From: Hyphomicrobiales bacterium
Lineage (GTDB): Bacteria > Pseudomonadota > Alphaproteobacteria > Rhizobiales > Rhizobiaceae
Assembly: GCA_900473685.1 (NCBI GenBank)
Contig: UCNE01000010.1
Location: 124,001 to 188,000 of the forward strand
DNA length: 64,000 bases
Direction of reading: 5' to 3'
Positions 53,014-62,251 of the stretch are shown here, piece by piece. Below the pieces are notes generated by a model, which made no database searches, was not told the origin of the DNA, and was given only the letters and a program-made list of their open reading frames with translations. The first letter of the stretch is position 1. Every line of letters starts with the position of its first letter. Position numbers and translations under genes: made by a program.

Positions 53014-54096
53014 ATGAATATAAGTTTCAACTCGGCGGCCACCGCCGCTTTGGCGATTTTGCGCCATAATGACAGCACCCATGCCAAGATGCAGGATGTC
53101 ATCACCACCGGCATGCGGATATCGGAAGCCGCCGACAATGCTGCCTATTGGTCGATCGCAACCGATATGCGCAACACCACCAAGGCGACGAGCACCGTGA
53201 TCGACGCGCTGGAACTGGGCGCGGCCCTGGTGGACGTGTCCTATCAGGGGATGGAAGACCTGATCTCCATCACGTCCGAGATCAAGACCAAGATCGTGGC
53301 GATGAAGGAACCGGGTGTCGACCGCTACAAGGTCAGCGCCGAGATCTACGAGCTGGAAAAACAGTTTCTCTCGACCGCACAGTCCTCGTCATTCAACGGA
53401 CGCAACCTTCTGGCACCGGGCGATCTGCACTACACCGAAAAAAGCTATGTCGACGGCAATGGCAAAACACTGAACTACATCGAGATGAGCCCCCCGGATA
53501 CCAACGTCGCCTTTGGCGGCATCGTTGCCAGCTACACCAAGGGAACGGTTGGCATCATCAACATCTATGGCGACAGCAACCTCAACGTCTTCGGCCCCGC
53601 CACCTACAAGAACGCCGACGGCAGCACCTCGGCCCAGAACGGGCTGGTCGATACGCCGCAGGCCGACGGAATGACCGGCGGCGTGCCGCACCCGGACCCC
53701 GCAAAGACCACCGCATGGCTGCCAGCCTTTAACGGCCGCACCCAGATCGGTCTTGGTACCGACGATATGTTCAGCGCCTCGCATATGGGCGAAGTGCCTG
53801 CTGACCTGGTTGAAACCGCAACCGATCTTCTGCTGAAACGCTATGACGATATCCACAAGACGCTGACTGACCGCGCCGCGACGCTCGGATCGCTCAGCAT
53901 GCGCATCGACATGCAGACCGACTTCAACCGGACACTGACCTCGACGATCCAGAAGGGCATCGGCCGCCTGGTGGACGCCGACATGAACGATGCCTCGACC
54001 AAGCTCAAAGCCGTCCAGGCCCAAGTCCAGCTGGCCGTTCAAGCGCTCAACATCGCCAACAACGCGCCATCGTTGCTGATGCAGTTGTTCCGGTAA
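53014..54096 (+). CDS. Flagellin-family protein, isolated from other flagellar genes
   Basis: A 360-residue flagellin. The N-terminal D0/D1 region is recognisable (SFNSAATAALAILRHNDSTHAKMQDVITTGMRISEAADNAAYWSIATDMR), as is the C-terminal part (TLTSTIQKGIGRLVDADMNDASTKLKAVQAQVQLAVQALNIANNAPSLLMQLFR), while the middle is variable. The first residues (MNISFNSAAT) differ from the usual rhizobial MTSI start. The ATG at 53014 has a weak ribosome site. No other flagellar gene is in the window; it lies between lpxK and a HAD phosphatase. It may be a minor filament subunit or a transferred copy. Confidence 0.85.
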   Translation: MNISFNSAATAALAILRHNDSTHAKMQDVITTGMRISEAADNAAYWSIATDMRNTTKATSTVIDALELGAALVDVSYQGMEDLISITSEIKTKIVAMKEPGVDRYKVSAEIYELEKQFLSTAQSSSFNGRNLLAPGDLHYTEKSYVDGNGKTLNYIEMSPPDTNVAFGGIVASYTKGTVGIINIYGDSNLNVFGPATYKNADGSTSAQNGLVDTPQADGMTGGVPHPDPAKTTAWLPAFNGRTQIGLGTDDMFSASHMGEVPADLVETATDLLLKRYDDIHKTLTDRAATLGSLSMRIDMQTDFNRTLTSTIQKGIGRLVDADMNDASTKLKAVQAQVQLAVQALNIANNAPSLLMQLFR

Positions 54097-54111
54097 AAAG
54101 CCGATCGGACG

Positions 54112-54822
54112 TTAAACCAGCACCGTCTCGAGTTCGGTGATGTCGTTCAGGCAATGATCCGATGCCGCCGCAAGCGATTGCGGCGAGCCGGTGCCGGTGA
54201 GGACGGCAACGGTCAGGCCGACGCCTGCATTGCGGCCCATGTGCAGGTCGTGATTGTTGTCGCCGACAACGGCGACCTGGTGCGGCTCAAGTCCGGTCGC
54301 CGCGCAGAAACCATGCACCATGCCGGGCTGCGGCTTGGTGCCGAAGCCGCTGTCATAACCCGCGACATAATGCAGGTAGCCGTCGAAGCCGAAGCGCTTG
54401 GCAGTTTCGCGGATCGAGCGCTCATTGTCGCTGGAGGCAACGCCGAGGCGGTAACCCTTGGCATGCAGGTCTGCAAAGAAGCTGGCGAGATCGGTGACCG
54501 GTACCGCATATTCGGCCGAATTGGAAAATAGCCCATCAAGCTTCACCGTCAGCGCCTCGACCGTATAGGGCGCGCCGGCGGCGACCATGCCTGTGGCGAT
54601 CTCGACCGTGTTGCCCGCAGCAAGCAGGCTGTCGGGCAGCACATGGCCGGTATCCGGGTCCATGCCACCGGCGACCAGCAGGCGTCTTGCGAGATCGGCA
54701 TCACCATTGGCGGCGATGCTGGCGACTTCGTAATTCACCGGAACCCAGCTCTTCACATAATCGAGCAGCGTGCCGTCCTTGTCGAAGAGAATGCCGGAAA
54801 TGGTCTTGTCGGTCGTCATCAC
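54112..54822 (-). CDS. HAD-family phosphatase (phosphoglycolate phosphatase-like)
   Basis: A 236-residue HAD hydrolase: ILFDKDGTLLDY (motif I, nucleophile Asp), GVASSDNERSI (motif II), then KPQPGMVHGFCAATGL and VAVVGDNNHDLHMGRNAG (motifs III and IV). The alpha-helical cap between motifs I and II is like that of Gph-type phosphoglycolate phosphatases. The true substrate is unknown. It is convergent with the flagellin and lies downstream of waaA by about 20 bases, on the same strand, so it may be cotranscribed with it. Confidence 0.88.
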   Translation of the reverse strand: MMTTDKTISGILFDKDGTLLDYVKSWVPVNYEVASIAANGDADLARRLLVAGGMDPDTGHVLPDSLLAAGNTVEIATGMVAAGAPYTVEALTVKLDGLFSNSAEYAVPVTDLASFFADLHAKGYRLGVASSDNERSIRETAKRFGFDGYLHYVAGYDSGFGTKPQPGMVHGFCAATGLEPHQVAVVGDNNHDLHMGRNAGVGLTVAVLTGTGSPQSLAAASDHCLNDITELETVLV

Positions 54823-54842
54823 TGTCTCACCAGAAGAAAACG

Positions 54843-56156
54843 TCAGTTATCGCCGCGGGGCTGCAGCCGTGCCTTCACCGTCAGCGGGTTGATATAGGGT
54901 TCAAGCCCCCTGATCGTCGCCGACAATGCCCCGCGCATTTCATGCACGGTTTCGAGCCCGGCATCGATCATCTTGCGACGAACCTCGTCGTTGACCAAAA
55001 GATAATTCACGCCCTTGGCCAGCATCTCGACATCGCGGATGATCTTGGCGCTGCCGTTCTTGGCAAGCATCTGGTAGGTATCGCGAAAGTTCTGGACATT
55101 GCCGCCCGACAGGATGGCGCAGCCGAGCATGGCCGGCTCGAGCGGGTTCTGCCCGCCCTCGCCAAACAGCGAGCGGCCGACGAAGGCCACCTCGGTCAAA
55201 CGCAGATAGAGCCCCATTTCGCCGATCGTATCGCCGAGGAAGATGTCGGTTTCCGGCGTAATCGGATCGTTGCGGGTGCGCCGCGCGACCGTCAGCCCCT
55301 TTGATGTCAGCATCGTTTCGATCGCATCGCAGCGCTCCGGATGGCGCGGCACGATGATGGTCAGGAGGCCGGTGCGTTCCTTGAGGACGCGATGGACCAT
55401 GCCGGCGGCATTTTCCTCGCCCTCAAAGGTGGAGATGGCAGCCCAGGTCTTGCGATCGCGAATCTGCTGGCGGTAATGCTTCAGCGCGTTATTGTCATGC
55501 GGCGGCGCATCGGTATCGACCTTGAGATTGCCCGACACCATCACCGGCAGGGCACCGAGCGTGCGAAAACGGTCTGCATCGGCCTCGGATTGGGCGATGA
55601 CCAGGGCCAGGTTTTCAAACAGCGCATCGGCAAGCCAGAGACGTTTCTTCCAGCGGCCGAAGGTGCGGTCCGACAGCCGGCCATTGACCAGCACCTGCGG
55701 AATATGGCGGCGTCCGAGTTCCATCATCGTCATCGGCCATATCTCCGATTCCGCGATAATCGCCAGATCCGGCTCCCAATAATCGAGAAAACGGCTGACA
55801 GCCGGCTTGAAATCAAGCGGCACATATTGATGGATGACGCGCGTGCCGAGCCGTTCGGCGACGATGCGCGCAGATGTTTTCGTGCCGGTGGTCAACACGA
55901 CCGAAATACCGCGGCGCGAAACTTCGTTGATCAGCGGGATAATCGCTGTGGTCTCGCCGACGCTGGCGGCATGAAACCAGACCAGCGGCCCTTGCGGACG
56001 CGGCGCGCTGGCATGGCCATAGCGCTCCTGACGGCGGGCGCTATCTTCCTTGCCCTTGGCGGCGCGGGCGGCAAGATAGCCCCAGACGAGTGGATAGACC
56101 GCGGTGCCGATCCACCGGTAGCTGGACAAAGCCAGCCGGGCGAGCAATCGGGTCAT
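54843..56156 (-). CDS. waaA: 3-deoxy-D-manno-octulosonic acid transferase
   Basis: Adds Kdo to lipid IVA at the inner membrane. A 437-residue GT30 family enzyme: N-terminal anchor (LALSSYRWIGTAVYPLVWGYLAARAAKGKE), RRQERYGHAS, WFHAASVGETTAIIPLI, AESEIWPMTMMELGRR and the nucleotide-sugar region FGEGGQNPLEPAMLGCAILSG. It starts at ATG 56156, overlapping the stop codon of a 32-codon frame. With lpxK it serves lipid A-Kdo synthesis. The lysophospholipid acyltransferase-like gene (DUF374) that I expect next to it in rhizobia is absent. Confidence 0.95.
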   Translation of the reverse strand: MTRLLARLALSSYRWIGTAVYPLVWGYLAARAAKGKEDSARRQERYGHASAPRPQGPLVWFHAASVGETTAIIPLINEVSRRGISVVLTTGTKTSARIVAERLGTRVIHQYVPLDFKPAVSRFLDYWEPDLAIIAESEIWPMTMMELGRRHIPQVLVNGRLSDRTFGRWKKRLWLADALFENLALVIAQSEADADRFRTLGALPVMVSGNLKVDTDAPPHDNNALKHYRQQIRDRKTWAAISTFEGEENAAGMVHRVLKERTGLLTIIVPRHPERCDAIETMLTSKGLTVARRTRNDPITPETDIFLGDTIGEMGLYLRLTEVAFVGRSLFGEGGQNPLEPAMLGCAILSGGNVQNFRDTYQMLAKNGSAKIIRDVEMLAKGVNYLLVNDEVRRKMIDAGLETVHEMRGALSATIRGLEPYINPLTVKARLQPRGDN

Positions 56157-56251
56157 GAGGACAAAACTCCGGTGCAGCGGCCAGCCCGATCGCCGGCCGC
56201 ATCTGCGGCCTGTTCAGCCGCGCAGCTTGCCTGCCCGAAACGCCCCGGCAT
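56153..56251 (-). CDS. 32-codon micro-ORF bridging DUF4170 and waaA
   Basis: The gap between the DUF4170 gene and waaA is filled by one frame: its ATG overlaps the DUF4170 stop codon (TGATG) and its TGA overlaps the waaA start (ATGA). The product is Ala/Gly/Arg rich, with two cysteines, and resembles nothing I know. It could serve translational coupling, be the remnant of a deleted gene, or be chance in GC-rich DNA. Confidence 0.3.
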   Translation of the reverse strand: MPGRFGQASCAAEQAADAAGDRAGRCTGVLSS

Positions 56252-56487
56252 CAAGCCTGTTCCGGATCCAGCAACCGGTGCATGTGCACGATGAAATAGC
56301 GCATATGCGCGTTGTCGACGGTCAGCTGGGCCTTGGATTTCCAGGCTGTCAGCGCGCTGTCATAATCCGGGAAGATGCCAACGACATCGAGCTTCTCCAG
56401 ATCGCGGAACTCGACACCGGTGAGTGTCGTCAATTCACCGCCAAACACCAGATGCAGACGCTGCTTAGTTTCCAAATTCTGAGCCAT
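56251..56487 (-). CDS. DUF4170 family protein
   Basis: A 78-residue protein: QRLHLVFGGELTTLTGVEFRDLEKLDVVGIFPDYDSALTAWKSKAQLTVDNAHMRYFIVHMHRLLDPEQA, the DUF4170 pattern found across Rhizobiales. The function is unknown; genes of the family usually sit between cysQ and the Kdo transferase gene, as here. The ATG at 56487 (MAQNLETK) has AAGG six bases upstream, better than the ATG at 56499. Confidence 0.88.
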   Translation of the reverse strand: MAQNLETKQRLHLVFGGELTTLTGVEFRDLEKLDVVGIFPDYDSALTAWKSKAQLTVDNAHMRYFIVHMHRLLDPEQA

Positions 56488-56547
56488 CGGACCTTCCAAT
56501 TTTCTTGCCGTATTTTGCTTGTGGTTTGCGGCATCCAGCCGGAAAGG

Positions 56548-57360
56548 TCAATGGCCCTCCAGCCCTTGAGATGCTGCAATCAACGCCGGTAACGCAGGCT
56601 TTGCCGCCGCACACAGGACCGTATGGCGCACATTGGGGCGATTGTAGGAAAGCGGTTGCCCATCGAGATTGAAAAGCGCGCCGCCGGCCTTCTCCAGGAT
56701 CAGATCGGCTGCGGCAATATCCCAGTCATGCGCGTTTTTCTTGACGATCGTGCCATCGATGCGGCCATCGGCGATCATCGCAATCCGGTAGGCGAGCGAC
56801 GGCACATGGGGAATGCGCGACACACCGGCGCGATAACCGGGCTCCAGCAATCCAACCGTCTCTTCCGCAAGTGCGATCCGCAGAATGTCCGCACCGATTG
56901 GCTTGACCGTGATCGGCGCACCATTCTTCAGGGCTGGACCGGCCGATACCGCCTGGAACAATTCGCCAAGTGCCGGCGCGAACAGGACGCCAGCCACGGG
57001 ACGGCCAAGATGCACGACGGCGACGCTGACGCACCAGACATCCTTGCCGGCAATGAAGGCGCGGGTTCCGTCGATCGGATCGACGACGAAGACGGTGTCG
57101 CAACCGAGCCTCGCCTCGTCATCGTCAGTTTCCTCCGACAGCCAGCCATAGTTTGGCCGGGCGGCCAGCAGCTTTTCCTTGAGGATATCGTTGGCGGCGA
57201 AATCCGCCTCGCTGACAGGCGAGCGGCCGCCGTTCTTCCACTGAACGTCCGGATCCTTGCGGAAATAGGACATTGCCTTTTCACCCGCAGCCTTCGCCGC
57301 CATCGTGATCAGTTCCAGATCGCTGGACCATTGCTCCGGCGATGGGCGAACGGCATTCAT
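56548..57360 (-). CDS. cysQ: 3'(2'),5'-bisphosphate nucleotidase / inositol monophosphatase family
   Basis: A 270-residue metal-dependent phosphatase of the inositol monophosphatase superfamily: NGGRSPVSEADFAANDIL, LSEETDDD, VFVVDPIDGTRAFIAGK (metal-binding Asp residues) and HDWDIAAADLILEKAGG. The sequence is CysQ-like, which would hydrolyse 3'-phosphoadenosine 5'-phosphate; inositol monophosphatase activity is the alternative. It lies between pmbA and DUF4170 on the same strand. Confidence 0.87.
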   Translation of the reverse strand: MNAVRPSPEQWSSDLELITMAAKAAGEKAMSYFRKDPDVQWKNGGRSPVSEADFAANDILKEKLLAARPNYGWLSEETDDDEARLGCDTVFVVDPIDGTRAFIAGKDVWCVSVAVVHLGRPVAGVLFAPALGELFQAVSAGPALKNGAPITVKPIGADILRIALAEETVGLLEPGYRAGVSRIPHVPSLAYRIAMIADGRIDGTIVKKNAHDWDIAAADLILEKAGGALFNLDGQPLSYNRPNVRHTVLCAAAKPALPALIAASQGLEGH

Positions 57361-57416
57361 GTCAAACTTCCGTTTCCCGCGGCATCAGCCGCGTTAAAGA
57401 GATCCGTGTAGGGCGC

Positions 57417-58763
57417 TTACTTACCGGCGAGCGTCATGCCTTCAATGGCAAGCGTCGGGGCCGCAACGCCGAACTTGCGGTCGATATCGTCGGCCAGCGT
57501 GATCGCAAAGAACATCTGCTTGAGATTGGAGGCGATCGTCACTTCCGAAACCGGGAAGGTCAATTCGCCATTCTCGATCCAGAAGCCGGATGCGCCGCGG
57601 CTGTATTCGCCGGTGAGCATGTTGACGCCCTGACCGATCAGTTCGGTAACATAGAAGCCCGTTCCGATGCTGCGGATCAGGTCTTCGCGCGAGATATCGC
57701 CCGGTTCCAGCGCAAAGTTGGTCGCCGAGGGCGAGACTGCCGTGCCGCCGCGCACGCCGCGTCCATTCGTCTCCAGGCCCAGCTCCCGGCCGGTCGAGGT
57801 GGACAGGAACCACTGCTGCAGCACCCCATCCTCGATCATCGACAATTTCTGCCCGGTGACGCCCTCGCCATCGAACGGGCGGGACGATGAACCGCGCACC
57901 ACCAGCGGATCATCCGTAACGGTGATCCCGGCCTTCATCACCGGTTTGCCCATCATGTCGCGCAGGAACGAGGTCTTGCGGGCGACCGATGCGCCATTGA
58001 TCGCACCGGCGATATGTCCGGCGAAACCACGCGACATGCGCGGGTCGAACACGACGGTGACATTCTTCTGGGTCGGCACCTGGCGCGGGCCGATGCGGGC
58101 CACCGCCCGTTCGCCGGCCGTGCGGCCGATCTCGGCCGCAGATTTCAGATCGGCGAAATAAAGGCGGCTGTCGAAGTCATAATCGCGCTCCATCTTGGTG
58201 CCGTCACCGGCAATGGCGCTGACGGAGCGGCCGAAACGGGTACCCATATAGGCGCCGGAAAAGCCGTGCGAGGTAACCAGAACCAGACCGCCCATGCCGG
58301 CGGATGCACCGGCGCCGCTCGAATTGGTAACGCCGCTGACGGCAAGCGCTGCCTCTTCGGCTTCAAGGGCCGCGGCCGTCAGGATCTCCGTCGAGACATC
58401 CGTCGGGTCGTAAAGTTCGAGATCAGGATAGGAGCGTGCCAGACGCTCGCTATCGGCAAGGCTTGCATAGGGGTCTTCGGGCGAGGCTTTGGCCATCGCC
58501 ACCGCACGTTCGGCCAGAACCTTCAGATCGAAGCCCGGATTGGCTGAAACGCTGGCGACGCGGCGGCCGACGAAAACCCGCAGCGAAAAATCGTCGCTTT
58601 CGGAAGCGTCGGTGCCCTCGACCTTGCCCAACCGCACCGAGACGGAGCGGGAGCGGCCCCGGACCACCACGGCATCGGCCTGATCGGCACCCGCTTTCAG
58701 CGCCAAATCGACGAGCGCGGCCGCCCTTGTCTGCAGAACACCGGAATCGATAGTATCGGACAT
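57417..58763 (-). CDS. pmbA: TldD/PmbA family metallopeptidase component
   Basis: A 448-residue TldE/PmbA protein, the partner of TldD in a heterodimeric protease that matures small peptides such as microcins or antitoxins. Blocks include SESDDFSLRVFVGRRVASVSANPGFD, NSSGAGASAGMGGLVLVTSHGFSGAYMGTRFGRSVSA and GASGFWIENGELTFPVSEVTIASNLKQMF. It lacks the HExxxH zinc motif of TldD, as PmbA does. tldD is not in the window. The start at 58763 is the only good ATG. Confidence 0.93.
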   Translation of the reverse strand: MSDTIDSGVLQTRAAALVDLALKAGADQADAVVVRGRSRSVSVRLGKVEGTDASESDDFSLRVFVGRRVASVSANPGFDLKVLAERAVAMAKASPEDPYASLADSERLARSYPDLELYDPTDVSTEILTAAALEAEEAALAVSGVTNSSGAGASAGMGGLVLVTSHGFSGAYMGTRFGRSVSAIAGDGTKMERDYDFDSRLYFADLKSAAEIGRTAGERAVARIGPRQVPTQKNVTVVFDPRMSRGFAGHIAGAINGASVARKTSFLRDMMGKPVMKAGITVTDDPLVVRGSSSRPFDGEGVTGQKLSMIEDGVLQQWFLSTSTGRELGLETNGRGVRGGTAVSPSATNFALEPGDISREDLIRSIGTGFYVTELIGQGVNMLTGEYSRGASGFWIENGELTFPVSEVTIASNLKQMFFAITLADDIDRKFGVAAPTLAIEGMTLAGK

Positions 58764-58932
58764 GATTTAGCCTTTCATTCCCGCTCCATTTATTGTGCAG
58801 TAGGACCGGCATCAAGGGCATATCCTGATTCTTGATCGCCGCCTCCGGTCAAATGCCGAATTTCGGGCAAACTCCTGCCCAGCCAGACACGCCAGAGCTG
58901 CAAACGCCGCTGCGCGCCAGGAAAGAACACGT

Positions 58933-60792
58933 ATGTCGACGACACCTGCCCTCACCTCACAGGCCCTGCTCTTGCTTGGCGGCGCCGTCGTTGCAGCACC
59001 GCTGTTCAAGAAGCTCGGGCTCGGCACCGTTCTCGGCTATCTTGCCGCCGGCATCATCATCGGTCCCCTGCTGCACCAGATCACCGAGGGCGAGCAGATC
59101 CTCGGCTTTGCCGAACTCGGCATCGTCTTCCTGCTCTTTCTCATCGGGCTTGAACTGAAGCCGTCGCGTCTGTGGCAGATGAGGCGCGACATCTTCGGGC
59201 TTGGCACCGCGCAAGTGATTTTCTCCGGCTCGATCGTTACGGCCATCCTCTACGGATTTGGCATGCTCGACTGGAGCGGCAGCGTCATTACCGGCTTTGG
59301 ACTGGCCTTGTCGTCGACGGCCTTTGCTTTGCAGATTCTCGACGAGAATGGCGATACCAACACGCGCTATGGCCAGCGCGCCTTTTCAGTCCTCCTGCTA
59401 CAGGACCTGGCGATCGTGCCGCTTCTGGCGCTGATCCCGCTGCTCGCTCTGCAGGCCCCTGAAGATACGACGCCGCCCCTGCAGGATTTTGCCGTAGCGG
59501 TTGGCGCTATCCTGATCATGGTTGCCGCCGGCCGCTATCTGCTCAACCCGCTGTTCCAGGTCATTGCCCGCACAGGCGCACGCGAAGTGATGATCGCGGC
59601 GGCGCTGCTCATCGTTCTGGGGGCCGCCACGTTGATGCAACTCGCCGGGCTTTCCATGGCGATGGGCGCGTTTCTGGCAGGCGTGCTTCTGGCGGAATCG
59701 TCCTACCGGCATGAACTTGAAGCCGATATCGAGCCTTTCCGTGGATTGCTGCTCGCCCTGTTCTTCATGGCGGTCGGGCTGTCGCTCGACCTTAGTGTCA
59801 TCATTGAAAACTATGTGCTGATCCTGATCGCCGTGCCCTTGCTGATGCTGGTCAAGGCTCTGGTCATCTACACGCTCTGCCGGTTGACCGGATCACCCCA
59901 CAATGATGCCGTGCGGATCGGCCTGCTGCTGCCGCAGGGCGGTGAGTTCGGTTTCGTGCTGTTCACGGCCGCCGCCACGGCCGGGGTGTTTCCCGACAGT
60001 TGGGCTTCCTTGTTGATCGCCGTCGTCACCCTTTCGATGGCGCTGACGCCTGCTGCCTCCGCCTTGGCCGGGTTCCTCATGCAGGATCAGGAAGAAGCAA
60101 CGGAAGAGCTGGAAGAGGATTTTGATGGCGCCGGCGCCGATGTGCTGATGATCGGGTTTTCCCGCTTCGGCCAGATCGCCTCGCAGATTCTTCTGGCCGG
60201 TGGCCGCGAAGTGACGATCATCGACCATTCCGCCGCCCGCGTCCGGCAGGCGGCGACCTTCGGGTTCCGCATCTATTTCGGCGATGGAACGCGGCTCGAC
60301 GTGCTGCGCGCTGCCGGGATCGAGCGTGCCAAGATCGTCGCCATCTGCACCCAGAAACAGGAAATCACCGACCGCATCGTCGACATGGTCCAGTCCGAAT
60401 ATCCGAATGCCCGGATTTATGCGCGCGCCTATGACCGGCTGCACACCCTGTCCTTGCGGGCGCGCGGCGTCGATTACGAACTGCGCGAGACATTCGAGTC
60501 CGGGCTTGTCTTCGGGCGCAAGACGCTGGAAGGGCTGGGGATCGCCGACAATGAGGCACAGGAAATCATGAACGATATCCGCCGCCGCGACGAGGCCCGG
60601 TTGGTGGTGCAGGAAGCTGAAGGCATCAGCGCCGGGCGCGACATGCTGCATTTCGAACCGGTCAAGCCAGAGCCGCTGATCAAGCCGAGGCGCGAAGCAG
60701 CGCCCTCGTTGGCCGCCGACGACGATATCCTGCCGTCAGGCCCTGCCAGCAAGGCAAAGCCTGCAAACGACGTCCTGGCCGGAGCCGATTGA
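58933..60792 (+). CDS. Kef-type monovalent cation:proton antiporter
   Basis: A 619-residue CPA2 antiporter: 12 or so membrane helices to about residue 385 (AELGIVFLLFLIGLELKPSRLW, ALSSTAFALQILDENG, LLPQGGEFGFVLFT), a linker rich in Glu, and a TrkA-N/RCK domain (about 400-520; DVLMIGFSRFGQIASQILLAGGREVTIID, VRQAATFGFRIYFGDGTRLDVLRAAG). It probably exports K+ in a redox- or NAD-controlled way; the ligand is not predictable. It is divergent from pmbA. Confidence 0.9.
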   Translation: MSTTPALTSQALLLLGGAVVAAPLFKKLGLGTVLGYLAAGIIIGPLLHQITEGEQILGFAELGIVFLLFLIGLELKPSRLWQMRRDIFGLGTAQVIFSGSIVTAILYGFGMLDWSGSVITGFGLALSSTAFALQILDENGDTNTRYGQRAFSVLLLQDLAIVPLLALIPLLALQAPEDTTPPLQDFAVAVGAILIMVAAGRYLLNPLFQVIARTGAREVMIAAALLIVLGAATLMQLAGLSMAMGAFLAGVLLAESSYRHELEADIEPFRGLLLALFFMAVGLSLDLSVIIENYVLILIAVPLLMLVKALVIYTLCRLTGSPHNDAVRIGLLLPQGGEFGFVLFTAAATAGVFPDSWASLLIAVVTLSMALTPAASALAGFLMQDQEEATEELEEDFDGAGADVLMIGFSRFGQIASQILLAGGREVTIIDHSAARVRQAATFGFRIYFGDGTRLDVLRAAGIERAKIVAICTQKQEITDRIVDMVQSEYPNARIYARAYDRLHTLSLRARGVDYELRETFESGLVFGRKTLEGLGIADNEAQEIMNDIRRRDEARLVVQEAEGISAGRDMLHFEPVKPEPLIKPRREAAPSLAADDDILPSGPASKAKPANDVLAGAD

Positions 60793-60798
60793 TCCTTC

Positions 60799-61665
60799 TC
60801 AGCCCCGGGCTCTTGTACTGAAGGCGGCATCGAGCGCTGTTTTCAACTGATCCTTGATCCCGGCCGTCGCGGTCAGGACTTCCTGTGCGCGCAGAAAATC
60901 CATCACCCGGAAGCGGTTGACCTCAGGGCGGAGCAGGATATCCGGCGGATGCGTCTTCATCTTCATAGCGATGATCGACTGCATCATCAATTGGCTGGCC
61001 CCGAACAGGCTGTCGATCCGGCTCGGCATGGTTTCGCCGTCGCCATCCGGTCCGCCGACCACATCGACGGCGATGACGATATCGGCGAGACCCGTCAGAT
61101 GATCAAACGGCACCGGATTATAGATGCCACCATCGATCACCACGCGGCCATCGATGCGCACCGGCATGAAAACGGCCGGAAGAGCGGCCGAAGCGGCCAG
61201 CGCCTGATGCAGGTCACCGGCCTCGCAAACCCGCTCTGTCTGCCCGTAATAATCCGTCGTCATCACCTTCAACGGGATTTGCAGACCGGCGAAATCCTTC
61301 GGAATGGCATCCGGCAAGAAGGCAGGCAGGATGCGTTCGATGCTGAACTGGCCGACGCGAAAACCGCCCACCGCCTGCGAAAAACTCGCTGGCCGCAAGC
61401 TCCAGAGCCGGTTGACGATCTCCTTGCGCCGGCCGACCGTTGCCAGCGTATGGGCGCGGATATCGGCACCGCTCAGGCCGGCCGCCATGCCCGCCCCCAT
61501 GATCGCGCCGATCGACGAACCGGCAATGGCAACCGGGCGAATGCCGAGTTCATCCAGCGTTTCGATGACATGGATATGGGCAAGTCCGCGCGCGCCGCCA
61601 CCGCCAAAGGCAATGGCAACGGTCGGATCCGCTGATTTTTTCAATGTTTCGAGGCCTTGCGTCAT
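60799..61665 (-). CDS. Patatin-like phospholipase family protein
   Basis: A 288-residue patatin-like hydrolase of the RssA type: oxyanion loop AFGGGGARGLAHIHVIETL, nucleophile serine in AGSSIGAIMGAG (GxSxG) and the dyad Asp in VVIDGGIYNPVP. No signal peptide is seen, so it acts in the cytoplasm or at the membrane. The ATG at 61665 (MTQGLETLKKSADPTVAIAFGGG) matches family length; the longer frame to 61938 overlaps rsmD. It ends seven bases from the convergent antiporter gene. Confidence 0.9.
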   Translation of the reverse strand: MTQGLETLKKSADPTVAIAFGGGGARGLAHIHVIETLDELGIRPVAIAGSSIGAIMGAGMAAGLSGADIRAHTLATVGRRKEIVNRLWSLRPASFSQAVGGFRVGQFSIERILPAFLPDAIPKDFAGLQIPLKVMTTDYYGQTERVCEAGDLHQALAASAALPAVFMPVRIDGRVVIDGGIYNPVPFDHLTGLADIVIAVDVVGGPDGDGETMPSRIDSLFGASQLMMQSIIAMKMKTHPPDILLRPEVNRFRVMDFLRAQEVLTATAGIKDQLKTALDAAFSTRARG

Positions 61666-61684
61666 GCTCAGCGTCTTTCCGGTA

Positions 61685-62245
61685 TTACGCGGCGCGGTAA
61701 CGGTAGAAGTGCATCTTGGTTTCGCCGAACAGGCGATCGTCGATGAAGTCGAAACCATCCTGCAAGACGGGATGCACATCGGCCCGCTCTTCGAGAACGG
61801 CAAGCGCACCCGGCACCAGCCAGCCACCACTGGCGGCCGACGCCAGCGCCTTTTCGCCAAGACCCTTGCCATAGGGCGGATCGGCAAACAGGAAATTGAA
61901 CGGCTCGACGGTGCCGGCGGGACCAAGATCGGTCGCATCGCGGCGGAAGACGCGCGCCCGGCCGGTCAGGCCGAACGCTTCGATATTGGTGCGCAAGAGC
62001 CCCCTGCCCTCGGCGCCCATTTCAACGAACAGCGCCTGACGGCAGCCGCGCGACAGGGCTTCAAGCCCGACCGCGCCAGTACCGGCAAAGAGATCGAGAA
62101 CACGGCCACCGCTGAGCGCTTCCGGATAGGAATGGCTCAGGATGTTGAACAGGCTTTCGCGCGTCCGGTCCGTGGTCGGCCGAATATCGTTGGAATTGGG
62201 CGTTGCGAGCCCGCGCCCGCGAAACTCGCCACCGACGATCCGCAC
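61685..62245 (-). CDS. rsmD: 16S rRNA (guanine-966-N2)-methyltransferase
   Basis: A 186-residue class I methyltransferase: MRIVGGEFRGRGLATP, RPTTDRTRESLFNIL, the SAM site VLDLFAGTGAVGLEALSRG and the catalytic FLFADPPYGKG. These are the RsmD signatures. It is coded six bases after the RluB-type gene and 20 bases before the patatin-like gene, all on one strand, so rRNA modification enzymes are clustered. Confidence 0.95.
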   Translation of the reverse strand: MRIVGGEFRGRGLATPNSNDIRPTTDRTRESLFNILSHSYPEALSGGRVLDLFAGTGAVGLEALSRGCRQALFVEMGAEGRGLLRTNIEAFGLTGRARVFRRDATDLGPAGTVEPFNFLFADPPYGKGLGEKALASAASGGWLVPGALAVLEERADVHPVLQDGFDFIDDRLFGETKMHFYRYRAA

Positions 62246-62251
62246 CGGCGC

